DNA of 64,000 nucleotides from Chloroflexota bacterium (GCA_014584575.1 JACTMP010000010.1:1-64000); one strand, 5' to 3'; shown: positions 1 through 8,916, counted from the first letter of the stretch. Notes: generated from the sequence alone by a model not told the origin. Numbers and translations: made by a program.

Positions 1-2
1 TC

Positions 3-95
3 TCAACGATTCGTAAACAAGGTCTCAATGTCTGGGAGGCATTAGGTTCCCTCTTTGAAGGCGATCTCCTCATGCCTCAACTCACACCTGAATAG
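3..95 (+). CDS. C-terminal end of a transposase (partial, possibly IS66-like)
   Basis: An open frame enters from the left edge and stops with TAG at 93-95. The visible 30 residues contain RKQGLNVWEALGSLFEG and end in a short acidic tail. The RKQG...V.EAL pattern resembles the C-terminus of IS66-type transposases as I remember them; no catalytic residues are in view. It is in the same reading frame as the next gene and lies directly upstream of it. If the call is right, an insertion sequence borders the AT-rich nuclease-ATPase gene. Family assignment is tentative. Confidence 0.35.
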   Translation, partial: STIRKQGLNVWEALGSLFEGDLLMPQLTPE

Positions 96-152
96 TTACC
101 TTTTCTTTATAATGCCAATGAAGCAAATACCAGACTACTTATTATTGATAAG

Positions 153-2909
153 GTGCTAATTGCACTTGGTTGGGACAATGAGGATTTCAACCCTGAAACT
201 CATGCTAAAGAAACAGGCTATCTTGACTATTTACTCTCAATTGACAATGTACCTCGATTGATTGTTGAAGCAAAAAGAACTGGTATAACATTTGGGGCAG
301 ACCCTAAAAATAGCCCTCGTAATTATTACCAACTTCGCTACTTTCGATCAGCTTTTGGAAGACCTTTCTCATCAACAGTATCACAAGCCGAAAAATATGC
401 TCTTGAAACTGGCGTAAAATATGCCCTTATAACCAATGGGTGTGAATGGGTACTCCTGCAAGTTCTACTTGCTCCAGGTTATACAGACTTAAATGACCTT
501 CGTGGATATTATTTTGGCAATCTCTTTACAGATAATTTTAACTTCGAGCTGTTTTGGGAAATACTCCATAAGCCTCATGTTGACACTGGATCACTTGAAT
601 CCTCATTTGCTGAAATCAACATCAAGGAAGCTGATTTCGTACAAATACCTAGCACAAAATTTGGTCAACTTCAATGGCAGAAAAAAGAAGACGTAGTTTT
701 ACGAGAATTCTATGACTTTTTCTTTGATGAAATAATAGATGCTGGGCGACGAAACATGCTTGAAAAATGTTTCGTTGCAGATTCTCGTCTAAACCAGTTT
801 CAAGGAGAATTAAATCGTGCGTTAAGAGATACTACACCTACCTTCTTACCTGAAGCCCTAGATATTGACCCTGGTGAAGGAGAGCGTTTAGTCAGCAGAC
901 GCTCCGGTGATCGTAAAGGTAGAGTAGTCATAGTTACAGGTTCGGTTGGTTGTGGGAAGTCAACCTTTGTTACTAGAGAGCTTGTTCGTGCTAGGCATGA
1001 GCAAGAACGAGGGTTATTAGCTCTAAAAGTTGATTTGATCGATGAAGTAGAAAGCCAAAACCCAGATATACAATCTACCCTTTGGAAATATATAAACAGA
1101 GAATGGCACGATATATGCCCGGATGCTTACCACAAAGAAATGCTCAGGAAAATTTTTGGGCATGAGCTTGCCAATCTTCGAAAAGGTCCTTATGCGGATG
1201 TTTTTGATCAAGATGAATCAGAATTACGCAGACACGAAGCACAGTTGCTTGACAAACTTTTGAATGATCCAGAAATTTATTTCAAAAAGTGTTGGGAGCA
1301 TTATCGGGGGAAAGGAATAGGAGTAGTTGTATTTCTTGATAATGTGGACCGTGCTTCAGAAGCTTATCAAAAGCAAGTTTATAATTTTACCCATAAACTT
1401 GCTCGCGAAACAGGGGCAACTGTGATTGTCACAATGCGGGAGCTTACGTTTTTTCGTGGAAGAGAAGCCGGATTCCTAGATGTTCGTTCAGATGCTACTA
1501 TATTTCATTTAAGAAGCCCAAATCTTGAGCAACTTTTGTCAAAGAGAATCGCCTATATTGAGCAACAAATCGACAAGGATCACAGGCTATCTGAATGGAA
1601 AAGAACTAGAGACTGGGCGGTTTTTTACCACCAGATACTAGCCCACAGCCAAACACTCAAAAGCATTTTTCTTGTCAACAGTCAAGGTAGAGAACTTCTT
1701 GTGCTATTGGGATCTGTTGCATGGCATAATGTACGTTTATTTTTAGAGATTTTAAAGCAACTTCACGGTCTTTTGGGCAGTAGTTATTCAAATTGGGACA
1801 AATCTGAAATTGTTGCCGCGTTAATGGCCCCACTTGACCGAGGGCGCCCGTTCCTCAGTAATTTATACCTCCCATCGTATCACGCCTACCAGAATTATTT
1901 TTTAAAGATTCGCATTATTCTGCTTATGCAGTATGGTCAACAACAACATGAAACTAGACATGGAACAACTTTGAGTTCAATTGTAAGAGTGCTTCGTCAA
2001 TATGGCTATCAAGAGCGTTGGATTAGACGTTCAGTACAAGAGCTTGTTCAACAGAGATTTTTAGAATGCTTGGAAGTACCAGCAGAAGAAGAATACACGA
2101 AAAATTATCAGTTAGGTGATAATCACTCTTTCAGACCATCACCGTTAGCCTATGTTTGCACAGATTTCATAATTACAGATTCAATTTATCTTGCTTTAAC
2201 AGGTAACAATCTGCCTTTTCATCAAGAGTACAGCTTTAAGAAATATGAAGAAATCTTAAAGAGTTTTTCGGAGGCTTTGATGAACGAAGGTTTAACCAGA
2301 CCTGCAATAGAACTATTAAAAGACACTGATGCAAGCAATATTGTCGCAAAGTATTTGGCAGAAATGCTTGAAGGTGAGCAACCATCAAAAAGCCTTGCCA
2401 AATATATGCCTGAAGTGGCTCGGATTGAAAAGCAAGTAGCCGAAATTAGTGAATCTCTCAAAAAGAGAGCAAATTTACCACTTTTCCCTAAAAGCACACC
2501 AAAGCAACGATCTCTTTTTGACACAATTCAGGACGATATACCAACGACAATCTTATTGCCTATTCCTAAAACGGTTCATACGGCACGAATAGGAAAATCG
2601 GAATTAGCGCCTTTGATATTTTGGGCTTTGGTTTACTTGCGACTTCAAAATAATATGGGAGCGTCAGGAGTAGAAATTACGAACCTTATTAATAAGTATC
2701 TAGTAGATGACTACAATCAAAAAGAACCAAACAATGTATCTAGAACGTTGAGAAGCGAGATCATGGATTCAGAAACGTGGCTTATTTCGAGAAAAGTATC
2801 TGCGAGGAGAAAAGTATTTCAAGTAAAACCAAACTGGTCTGAATATTGGGAAGAAATTTTTGGTGAACCTGCCCCTGAAATCGCCACGATTACAAAGCAA
2901 CTCGAATAA
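153..2909 (+). CDS. HsdR-N-like nuclease domain fused to P-loop ATPase; candidate defence protein
   Basis: A 918-residue protein. The N-terminus matches the type I restriction HsdR N-terminal fold: Asp25 followed by Glu39-x-Lys41 (context IVEAKR) fits a PD-(D/E)xK nuclease core. A P-loop NTPase follows, with Walker A GSVGCGKST at 263-271 and Walker B VVVFLDNVD at about 391-399. The remaining 450 residues look helical and match nothing I recognise. STAND-like ATPases carrying such nuclease domains are known anti-phage effectors (Avs-type), so a defence role is a reasonable inference but not shown. The GTG at 153 is the only canonical in-frame start, yet family-like sequence (NEANTR...) begins at about 120 upstream of it, so the true N-terminus may be altered. 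The gene is AT-rich, unlike its neighbours, and has no ACGGCCGT octamer, which suggests transfer. Confidence 0.6.
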   Translation: MLIALGWDNEDFNPETHAKETGYLDYLLSIDNVPRLIVEAKRTGITFGADPKNSPRNYYQLRYFRSAFGRPFSSTVSQAEKYALETGVKYALITNGCEWVLLQVLLAPGYTDLNDLRGYYFGNLFTDNFNFELFWEILHKPHVDTGSLESSFAEINIKEADFVQIPSTKFGQLQWQKKEDVVLREFYDFFFDEIIDAGRRNMLEKCFVADSRLNQFQGELNRALRDTTPTFLPEALDIDPGEGERLVSRRSGDRKGRVVIVTGSVGCGKSTFVTRELVRARHEQERGLLALKVDLIDEVESQNPDIQSTLWKYINREWHDICPDAYHKEMLRKIFGHELANLRKGPYADVFDQDESELRRHEAQLLDKLLNDPEIYFKKCWEHYRGKGIGVVVFLDNVDRASEAYQKQVYNFTHKLARETGATVIVTMRELTFFRGREAGFLDVRSDATIFHLRSPNLEQLLSKRIAYIEQQIDKDHRLSEWKRTRDWAVFYHQILAHSQTLKSIFLVNSQGRELLVLLGSVAWHNVRLFLEILKQLHGLLGSSYSNWDKSEIVAALMAPLDRGRPFLSNLYLPSYHAYQNYFLKIRIILLMQYGQQQHETRHGTTLSSIVRVLRQYGYQERWIRRSVQELVQQRFLECLEVPAEEEYTKNYQLGDNHSFRPSPLAYVCTDFIITDSIYLALTGNNLPFHQEYSFKKYEEILKSFSEALMNEGLTRPAIELLKDTDASNIVAKYLAEMLEGEQPSKSLAKYMPEVARIEKQVAEISESLKKRANLPLFPKSTPKQRSLFDTIQDDIPTTILLPIPKTVHTARIGKSELAPLIFWALVYLRLQNNMGASGVEITNLINKYLVDDYNQKEPNNVSRTLRSEIMDSETWLISRKVSARRKVFQVKPNWSEYWEEIFGEPAPEIATITKQLE

Positions 2910-3222
2910 TAAGATGATATGTTGAAATGTGAATATCTAACATTCTATCCAGCCGCCGCTAATGCGGCTGACGGTTGCATTAGTCGTTTGGTAGATAGTA
3001 AAGATTCACGGCCGTACTCCCTCCCCCTCCCCTCTCTCTCATTATAAAACCTATTGATCCAGGTCGCGTGGACATTCACGGCCGTCCGATCACATAGGAC
3101 AAGTGAGCAATAGGCAACGGCCGTCCCCCCCACCATTCCACTGCCAAAACCACCTGCATCGTTGATGTCTGTCACTTGCCCGCCCCCGGCGAACTGGCCC
3201 CCCCTGTTTTCTAACGAACCAA
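2910..3222. other. Intergenic gap, 313 bp, first ACGGCCGT octamers
   Basis: No credible gene is seen here; a 76-codon minus-strand frame lacks features. The gap holds three ACGGCCGT copies (3008-3015, 3078-3085, 3117-3124) within about 120 bp and a short C tract. It marks the change from AT-rich imported DNA to the GC-rich host chromosome. Confidence 0.7.
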
Positions 3223-4449
3223 TTACACCCGGCCGGCCAATGCCTCAAAATAACGTCTCATGCTGAACGTCTGCCCGGAAAGAATAAACCGGGCATGGAA
3301 GAGGCGAGCCACCAGCACCACCAGCAAGACGGCCGTGCCCAATTGCAGCCCGGCCGACAGCACCGCCTGCCACAGCGGCACGGCCGTGGCCGACATCCGG
3401 CCAATCATCCCCACCGGAGCGGTGAGCGGGAAAAAGCTGAAGATGACGGCAACCAGCCCGTCCGGCCGGGAAACAATCACGACATTAAACATGTACACCA
3501 CAATCAGCGGCAGCAACAGGATGAACGAGGCCCCGCGGGCGTCCTTCACATCTGGCACCAGCGCCCCCAAACCGGCCATCAATACACCGTACATGGCGTA
3601 ACCCAACAGGCTGTAAATAACCACCCATACCAACAACGCGGACTCAATGGTGAATCCGGCGGGGATGTTCAGCCCCTGCCCCAGGTAGCGGGTAATAATG
3701 AACACTACCATCATCCACATGGAGATTTGCAGCAGGCCCAACAGCCCCACGGCCACGATTTTTCCGGTGATGAATTGGCGTGGCGAAACGGACACCAGCA
3801 CCGACTCAATCACGCGGTATTTCTTTTCGTCCGTCACCGAATTGACCAGCAGCCCGGCCGGGATGATGATCGTCATGTAAATGATGAACACCATGAAAGT
3901 CGGCATCAGCTCCACAAACCAGTTTTCTTCATCCACAGCCGCCGCTTCCGGCCTCAGTTGGGTCACTTCTACAATGAGCGGCTGCCAGACCGCTACCGCC
4001 TTTTCTGGGCCACCCAGTAAGTTGGTCAGCAGCAGCCATTCGACAACGGCCGTGTTCACACCACCTTCAAAGGGGACATATTCGGCCGTTACATATGCCA
4101 GCATGTCCTCTTGTTGGTAATCGGCCGGAATGATGAAATAACCCTCTATCTCCCCCGCTCTCAACGCGGTTTCAGCCGTGGCCTCATCTTCAAAACGGAG
4201 CAGGCTTCCAGAAGGGATACCCGGCGGCTCGCTCACCGCCAACCCGGCATAATCAACGTAACCCTGTGGCCCTCCGGCCTCCATTGTCGAGACAGTTTCC
4301 GCTACATCTGGCCGGTTGCGGTTGACCAGCATCACCACCAGGGCAATGAGGATCAAAATAAGCGGCAGCCCCACCGTAAAGAAGACAAAAGTTTTCCGTT
4401 TCAACGTCATCTGGATTTCATGACGCATGACCAGCAGCATTTTTTTCAT
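3223..4449 (-). CDS. ABC-2 type transporter permease (NatB-like)
   Basis: A 408-residue membrane protein. One transmembrane helix lies near residues 24-45, followed by a large extracytoplasmic segment to about residue 180. Five or six hydrophobic helices make up the C-terminal half, which is the ABC-2/NatB topology. The motif ITGKIVAVGLLGLLQ in the membrane half resembles the conserved coupling region of this family. It is the last of three co-directional genes, 18 bp after a second permease of the same architecture, so the pair probably forms a heterodimer driven by the ATPase at 5661-6566. The family exports Na+, drugs or peptides; the substrate cannot be read from sequence. Confidence 0.85.
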   Translation of the reverse strand: MKKMLLVMRHEIQMTLKRKTFVFFTVGLPLILILIALVVMLVNRNRPDVAETVSTMEAGGPQGYVDYAGLAVSEPPGIPSGSLLRFEDEATAETALRAGEIEGYFIIPADYQQEDMLAYVTAEYVPFEGGVNTAVVEWLLLTNLLGGPEKAVAVWQPLIVEVTQLRPEAAAVDEENWFVELMPTFMVFIIYMTIIIPAGLLVNSVTDEKKYRVIESVLVSVSPRQFITGKIVAVGLLGLLQISMWMMVVFIITRYLGQGLNIPAGFTIESALLVWVVIYSLLGYAMYGVLMAGLGALVPDVKDARGASFILLLPLIVVYMFNVVIVSRPDGLVAVIFSFFPLTAPVGMIGRMSATAVPLWQAVLSAGLQLGTAVLLVVLVARLFHARFILSGQTFSMRRYFEALAGRV

Positions 4450-4467
4450 CGTAATTACCCCTCCTAA

Positions 4468-5664
4468 TCAGCCGTTTGTCGCTGCCCGGCCAAACAACTG
4501 GCCCAGGCGCAGCGGCTTGCCGTAATGGAGCATACCCAGCCGGAAAGCTTTGGCCGCCAGCAGGGCCATCCCCAGCGCACAAACCAGCGAAATGGCAAAG
4601 GAGACAAACACCTGCCACCAGGGAATGGACATCACCAGCATCCGCAGCGCAAAAGTGGTAACGGCCGTCGGCGGCAGAAAACTGAGCATGAGCGCCAACC
4701 AACCCTGTGGATTCTCGACAATGGCCGGCACCACAAAAAACGGCGCAAACATCAACAGAAAAACGACAGCCCCCATTTGCTGCGCGTCTGAGCTTTCCGT
4801 CATCATCGAGCCAATCGTTGTGAAAAAGGAAGCCAGGAAGAAAAATACCGGAACGGAGATGATCACGATTTGCAGAATGTCCCGCCAGCGGGGATTTAGC
4901 TCCATCAGCCAGGAAACACCGGCGGCCCGGCCGATCATCACCGCTGCTACCAGGCAGGCCAACCACACCAACAACTGCATGGCAGCAATGCCCACCCCGC
5001 CCAGAATTTTGCCGGTCATCAATTTCCCGGCCGATACCGAGGAGACCACGATCTCCATGGTCCGGTTTTCCTTCTCCTTCACCAGCACCTCCATCAGGTA
5101 GCCGGAAGTGGTCATCGCCAGAAAAGCGACAATCACCGCCACAAACAGTGGCAGAAAATCGGCGAGGGTCGGGTCGGCATTAAAGTTCCGGTGTTGGTCC
5201 AGCGCATGCACGGTCACAGCTGCTCTGGTGAGTGCCCGCTCTGCAACTTCCGGCGGGTAATCGGCGAGATGGTTGCGGCGCACCATGTCCTCAAAGGCGA
5301 ACTGCACCTGGTAGGGAACGGTGGTGATATAAACGAACTCTGCATTGCGGGATGTTTCAAAGTCAACCGCCAGCGCGTAGTAGGCGTCAATCTCCCCATT
5401 TTCCAATGCGGTTTGGGCGGCTACGGCCGTGTCAAACTGTTGCAGCACCGCGTCTTCGCTGTCCCATGTGGTGTCGGTCAGGAAACCGGCCGGGTCCACA
5501 TAGCCCAGCCGCGTAACCTGACGATTCAGCCTTTCTCCCAACACGCCTATCCCCACCGACAGCGCCAGCAGCAGCGGCAGGCTGAACAGCAAAACCCAGA
5601 ACGTTTTCTTGCGCGCCTCAAACAGGAAATGGTGGCGGGCAATCAGCCATATGCGTGCCATCAT
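4468..5664 (-). CDS. ABC-2 type transporter permease (NatB-like)
   Basis: A 398-residue paralogue of the downstream permease: N-terminal helix at about 19-38, extracytoplasmic domain to about 165, then six C-terminal helices. The segment MTGKILGGVGIAAMQLL after VKEKENRTMEIVVSS matches the EKE.R..E.L.. signature of ABC-2 exporters of this class. The start overlaps the ATPase stop by four bases (ATGA), so translation is probably coupled. A second ATG directly follows the first and could serve equally. Confidence 0.87.
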   Translation of the reverse strand: MMARIWLIARHHFLFEARKKTFWVLLFSLPLLLALSVGIGVLGERLNRQVTRLGYVDPAGFLTDTTWDSEDAVLQQFDTAVAAQTALENGEIDAYYALAVDFETSRNAEFVYITTVPYQVQFAFEDMVRRNHLADYPPEVAERALTRAAVTVHALDQHRNFNADPTLADFLPLFVAVIVAFLAMTTSGYLMEVLVKEKENRTMEIVVSSVSAGKLMTGKILGGVGIAAMQLLVWLACLVAAVMIGRAAGVSWLMELNPRWRDILQIVIISVPVFFFLASFFTTIGSMMTESSDAQQMGAVVFLLMFAPFFVVPAIVENPQGWLALMLSFLPPTAVTTFALRMLVMSIPWWQVFVSFAISLVCALGMALLAAKAFRLGMLHYGKPLRLGQLFGRAATNG

Positions 5665-6566
5665 GCACCTCCTGTGCCCTGTCCCTGCACCACCTGGATG
5701 AAAATTTCATCCAGCGTAGGCGCGGCGATCTCAAATTCCTCCACCAGGGTTCCCGTTTTCACCAACTGCGAGAGAATTCCCTGAGGGGTCATCTCCCCCG
5801 CCAGCGTCAGGTGCATCGCACCGTTGTGTGGGCTGACCATCTGGACGCCATCCAGCGCCGGTATTTCCCCCTCCACCTTCAACAGCACCGCATGGGTGGA
5901 AAATTGGCGGCGGATGTCTTCCAAACGGCCGTAAAGCACGTTCTGCCCTTGATTAATCAACAACATCCGGTCGCATAATTCTTCCACCTTGTGCATCATG
6001 TGGGTAGACATGATGATGGTGGTTCCCGCGGCGCGTAGTTCCAACATCAAATCATTCACCAGTTGGGTATTCACCGGGTCCAGCCCGCTGAACGGTTCGT
6101 CCACCAGCAGCAGCTCCGGGTTGGGAAGCACCGTGCTGATAATTTGCGCCTTCTGCGTCATCCCCCGGCTCAACTCCTTCACCTTCTTGGTGCGGTGCTG
6201 CCACAGGTCAAATCGCTCCATGTAACCGCGCAGGCGGTTATGCGCTTCTTTGGCCGATAAGCCCTTCAACGTGCCCAGATACACCAGGCATGATTCCAAC
6301 TCCATCTCCTGGTACAACCCCCGCTCTTCGGGCATATAGCCGATACGGTCTTTTTTATCCTCTGTCATCGGCCCGCCGAAAATGGCAACCGTCCCCGCAT
6401 CTGGCCGGAAGATGTCCAACAACGTACGGATGGAGGTGGTTTTGCCGGCGCCGTTTGGCCCCAGCAGGCCGAATATCTCCCCTTTGCTCACGGCAAATGA
6501 GACATCGGTAACGGCATGCACAGTGCCGAAAGATTTAGCCAGATGGCTGGCTTCTACCGTGTACAT
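5661..6566 (-). CDS. ABC transporter ATP-binding protein (NatA-like)
   Basis: A 301-residue ABC ATPase. Walker A GPNGAGKTT lies at 36-44, signature LSRGM at 132-136, and Walker B plus catalytic Glu in LLLVDEP at about 152-158, followed by a D-loop SGLDP. The C-terminal 80 residues form the extension usual in NatA/YhaQ-type exporters. It heads the operon; an AGGAG ribosome site lies 8 bases before the ATG. It should energise export through the two downstream permeases. One arm of a 41-bp inverted repeat begins 17 bases upstream of the start, so its promoter lies in or beyond that repeat. Confidence 0.92.
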   Translation of the reverse strand: MYTVEASHLAKSFGTVHAVTDVSFAVSKGEIFGLLGPNGAGKTTSIRTLLDIFRPDAGTVAIFGGPMTEDKKDRIGYMPEERGLYQEMELESCLVYLGTLKGLSAKEAHNRLRGYMERFDLWQHRTKKVKELSRGMTQKAQIISTVLPNPELLLVDEPFSGLDPVNTQLVNDLMLELRAAGTTIIMSTHMMHKVEELCDRMLLINQGQNVLYGRLEDIRRQFSTHAVLLKVEGEIPALDGVQMVSPHNGAMHLTLAGEMTPQGILSQLVKTGTLVEEFEIAAPTLDEIFIQVVQGQGTGGA

Positions 6567-6582
6567 GGCAAACTCCTGTGAA

Positions 6583-6623
6583 AATAGGACGCGGATTCAC
6601 GCGGATGACGCGGATAAAATGTT
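6583..6623. repeat. 41-bp inverted repeat, left arm
   Basis: This 41-bp segment (core GACGCGGATTCACGCGG, then ATGACGCGGAT) recurs in inverse orientation at 7541-7581 with 40 of 41 bases matching. The arms enclose about 920 bp holding the GNAT gene. Whether they are mobile-element ends or two copies of a dispersed intergenic repeat cannot be decided from one window. Confidence 0.8.
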
Positions 6624-6663
6624 GTAAAAAGGCGTTCTATTTTCATTCATCGTGGTGGGCAAA

Positions 6664-6680
6664 CCCGAAGCGGCTTCGGG
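6664..6680. repeat. 17-bp palindrome CCCGAAGCGGCTTCGGG
   Basis: A near-perfect palindrome. Variants with the same frame occur at 29184-29200, 29205-29221 and 47125-47141, the last inside a coding sequence. It can form a hairpin in RNA or DNA. No gene is seen in the surrounding interval 6624-6742. Confidence 0.8.
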
Positions 6681-6742
6681 CAATCGCCCATGTCGTCTCC
6701 TGGGTTTCTAGCCGTTCACCTTTAGCGTCTGGCTGTTTCTAT

Positions 6743-6836
6743 GTAAGCGTTCAGTCCCTCTGGAGACCTGACAGGTTTTTGGTCTGTAAAGCTTCAAGTT
6801 GAACGAGTTGAAAACCTGTCAGGTCTGAACGGTTAC
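6743..6836 (+). repeat. ~94-bp dispersed repeat, copy 1
   Basis: The element starts GTAAGCGTTCAGTCCCTC, carries inverted arms GACCTGACAGGTTTT / AAAACCTGTCAGGTC around a variable centre, and ends CTGAACGGTTAC. Copies lie at 32615-32709 (same orientation) and 25824-25915 (opposite orientation). A shorter arm-only version is at 8917-8950. The terminal GTTAC provides the TAA stop of the GNAT gene on the minus strand. The centre contains an AAGCTT site (6789-6794). Confidence 0.85.
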
Positions 6837-7267
6837 GTTTCTATTAACTCCTTTGTCAAAAAGAAACGCTGATGTCCGGGCGGAAAATCGGCCAATTCAC
6901 CAAAAACGCGATAACCATGCCGAAGGTAAAACTCCGGCGCCTGGAAGCTGAATGTGTCTAAAAAAACGTGATTTGCGCCACGTTTGCTCGCCTCCTCTTC
7001 CATCGCCAACAGGAGGCGATGACCATAGCCGCGTCCGCGAAACTCATCCCTGACCCACATGAGATCCAGGTGCAGCCATTGCCAATAAATTTCCCCAAGC
7101 GCCCCGCCAACGATTTCCTGGTTGGGAGAGCAAACGGCAAAACAAATGCGCTGGAATCCTTCGTCGCCGGCATGTTGGATATTAAATTTCTGAAGACCTC
7201 TGCCGATGATCTCCCAGGCGGCTTCTTCGGGTTTCTCGACGTAGACGATTTCGTATCCTTCATCCAT
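6833..7267 (-). CDS. GNAT family N-acetyltransferase
   Basis: A 144-residue protein with the GNAT acetyl-CoA site: the central LMWVRDEFRGRGYGHRLL contains the R/Q-x-x-G-x-G/A motif A (RGRGYG, about residues 79-84). It is followed by FLDTFSFQAPEFYLRHGYRVFG, the usual motif B with the FY...GF/Y end. The acceptor is unknown. It is a single gene between 41-bp inverted repeats. Its stop codon lies inside the dispersed repeat at 6743-6836, so the last few residues (ELIET) may have been set by repeat insertion. Confidence 0.85.
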   Translation of the reverse strand: MDEGYEIVYVEKPEEAAWEIIGRGLQKFNIQHAGDEGFQRICFAVCSPNQEIVGGALGEIYWQWLHLDLMWVRDEFRGRGYGHRLLLAMEEEASKRGANHVFLDTFSFQAPEFYLRHGYRVFGELADFPPGHQRFFLTKELIET

Positions 7268-7707
7268 GATCTTCTACCGCTCCATCACGCAGTCCATCAC
7301 GCAGAAAGCACAAAAACACCAGAGTGAGCATACACCACCCGGCCATGTTTGTAATCAGTTAAACGTAATGCGGGAATAGTGATCTTTGTCCAGAGACTCA
7401 GTAGATCGAAGCGGAGTTCGCATCCTCAGATGCGAACCGGTGGGCATCTGAGGATGCCCACTCCTCCGATTTCGGTTTGCTGACACTACAACGGATGGAG
7501 GAATAAGCGGATAAATTTCCAGAGGGGGACGCCTGTTCATAACATTTTATCCGCGTCATCCGCGTGAATCTGCGTCCTATTCACGAAGGAAAATCCGTTC
7601 ATTTCTTTATCCGCTGTAGTCATAATAAAAAACTAAAGACAGTACCGAATTGCGGCAATTCTTCTGGCAACGGCCGTCAATTGGATTTTTGAGGTAAACT
7701 TGACGGC
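7268..7707. other. Intergenic gap, 440 bp, palindromes and repeat arm
   Basis: No credible gene is seen. There is a perfect 14-bp inverted repeat (GCATCCTCAGATGC at 7420-7433, its complement at 7444-7457), then the right arm of the 41-bp repeat (7541-7581), then one ACGGCCGT near 7668. A GAGG-type ribosome site precedes the next gene. Confidence 0.7.
7541..7581. repeat. 41-bp inverted repeat, right arm
   Basis: Reverse complement of 6583-6623 with a single mismatch (AATCTGCG against AATCCGCG). Together they bracket the GNAT gene. Confidence 0.8.
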
Positions 7708-8877
7708 ATGAAACGACGCCGATTGATCTGGATATTGATGATTGTGATGTTGATTTGCCTGGCCGGGGGTTTGGCACTCTATGTGACCATTGGCCGCCAG
7801 GTGAATTTTAGGGGCATGTTGGGGGGTGGCAGCGAGACGGCCTTGCAAGCGCCGCCGGGATTTGAAGTGGAGTTGTTTGCCAGTGGGCTGCGTGGGCCGC
7901 GTTTTATTGCCTTTGGGCCGGATGGGGTGTTATATGTGGCCGACCGGGGGAATAATCGGATCGCCATGCTGCCGGATGCCGACGGCGACGGCCGTGCCGA
8001 TGACATCCTCTCCTTTGCCGACAATGTGCCCAGCCCGCACAGCCTGGTGTACCACGAGGGGGCGTGGTACGTGGGGGTGCCCAGCGGCGTGGTGCGCCTG
8101 GAAGACAGGGATGGCGACGGCCGTGCCGATGTGCAGACCACCCTCATTGACACCTTCACCCCACCCGGCCAACACAGCACCCGCACCGTCATCTTTTTGC
8201 CGGACGGCCGTATGGCCCTCGCCGCCGGTTCCACCTGTAATGTGTGTGACGAGGACGACCCGCGCCGGGCGGCCATCACCGTCTATGACAGCCCGGTGGG
8301 GCAGGAGACGGCCACGGGCGAACGGGTGTTTGCGACAGGTTTGCGTAATGCGGTCGGGCTGGCAATCCATCCCCAAACGGGTGAACTGTGGGCCAGTAAC
8401 AACGGCCGTGACCTGATGGGTGATGATCTGCCGCCGGAAACCATCTACATTGTGCGCGATGGGCTGCACTATGGCTGGCCCACCTGCCACAGCGGGAATG
8501 TGGTTGACCCGGACATGGGCAGCCCGGATAGCTGCGCAGGGGTTGAGCCGCCGATAGCCGAGATGCAGGCGCACATGGCCCCATTAGGCATTGCCTTTTA
8601 TACCGGCAGCGCCTTCCCGGCCGAATATCAAGGTGATCTATTTATTGCTCAACACGGTTCGTGGAACCGGCGGGTGCCGGTGGGGTATTCGGTGATGCGT
8701 CTGCCGTTGGATGGCAGCACCCCCACCGGCCCGGCCGAAGATTTTGTGACGGGGTGGTTGAAGGAAGATGGCACGGCAGACGGCCGTCCTGTTGGATTAG
8801 CCGTCGGCCCGGATGGCGCTCTCTACATCAGCGACGATAAAGCGGGGTTGATTTACCGGGTGGTGGCAAGACCCTAA
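7708..8877 (+). CDS. Membrane-anchored or secreted PQQ-dependent sugar dehydrogenase family protein
   Basis: A 389-residue protein. KRRR followed by a hydrophobic stretch (residues 6-26) is a signal peptide or N-terminal anchor. The rest is a six-bladed quinoprotein propeller of the soluble glucose/sorbosone dehydrogenase type, with blade repeats such as FGPDGVLYVADRGNNRI. Two Asp-rich calcium-loop-like motifs (DADGDGRAD at about 90, DRDGDGRADV at about 134) and the family hallmark GSWNRRVPVGY at about 315 are visible. It would oxidise an aldose or related substrate outside the cytoplasm with PQQ, but no PQQ synthesis genes are in view. The TAA stop lies inside a palindromic repeat (8870-8901), so the final Arg-Pro is repeat-encoded. 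Confidence 0.85.
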   Translation: MKRRRLIWILMIVMLICLAGGLALYVTIGRQVNFRGMLGGGSETALQAPPGFEVELFASGLRGPRFIAFGPDGVLYVADRGNNRIAMLPDADGDGRADDILSFADNVPSPHSLVYHEGAWYVGVPSGVVRLEDRDGDGRADVQTTLIDTFTPPGQHSTRTVIFLPDGRMALAAGSTCNVCDEDDPRRAAITVYDSPVGQETATGERVFATGLRNAVGLAIHPQTGELWASNNGRDLMGDDLPPETIYIVRDGLHYGWPTCHSGNVVDPDMGSPDSCAGVEPPIAEMQAHMAPLGIAFYTGSAFPAEYQGDLFIAQHGSWNRRVPVGYSVMRLPLDGSTPTGPAEDFVTGWLKEDGTADGRPVGLAVGPDGALYISDDKAGLIYRVVARP

Positions 8878-8905
8878 GGGTTTTCTGAAACCCTTAGGGT
8901 CTTAT
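8870..8905 (+). terminator. Palindromic repeat acting as likely terminator (GACCCTAAGGG family)
   Basis: Perfect 14-bp arms (8870-8883 and 8888-8901), GACCCTAAGGGTTT and its complement, with a four-base loop, followed by TTATC. The same hairpin follows tRNA-Ser at 45950-45980 with a stronger T tract, and a degenerate copy lies in the valS leader. The upstream gene stops within the left arm. Confidence 0.7.
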
Positions 8906-8916
8906 CGTTGCGCGGC

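Noticed and set aside
2945..3175. 76-codon minus-strand frame in the gap after the nuclease-ATPase
   Set aside because: No ribosome site or motif; the frame consists largely of octamers and low-complexity sequence.
3295..4020. 241-codon plus-strand frame opposite the ABC permease
   Set aside because: Composition is extreme (His/Gln/Pro/Arg-rich), with no motif; it is the antisense shadow of a well-supported gene.
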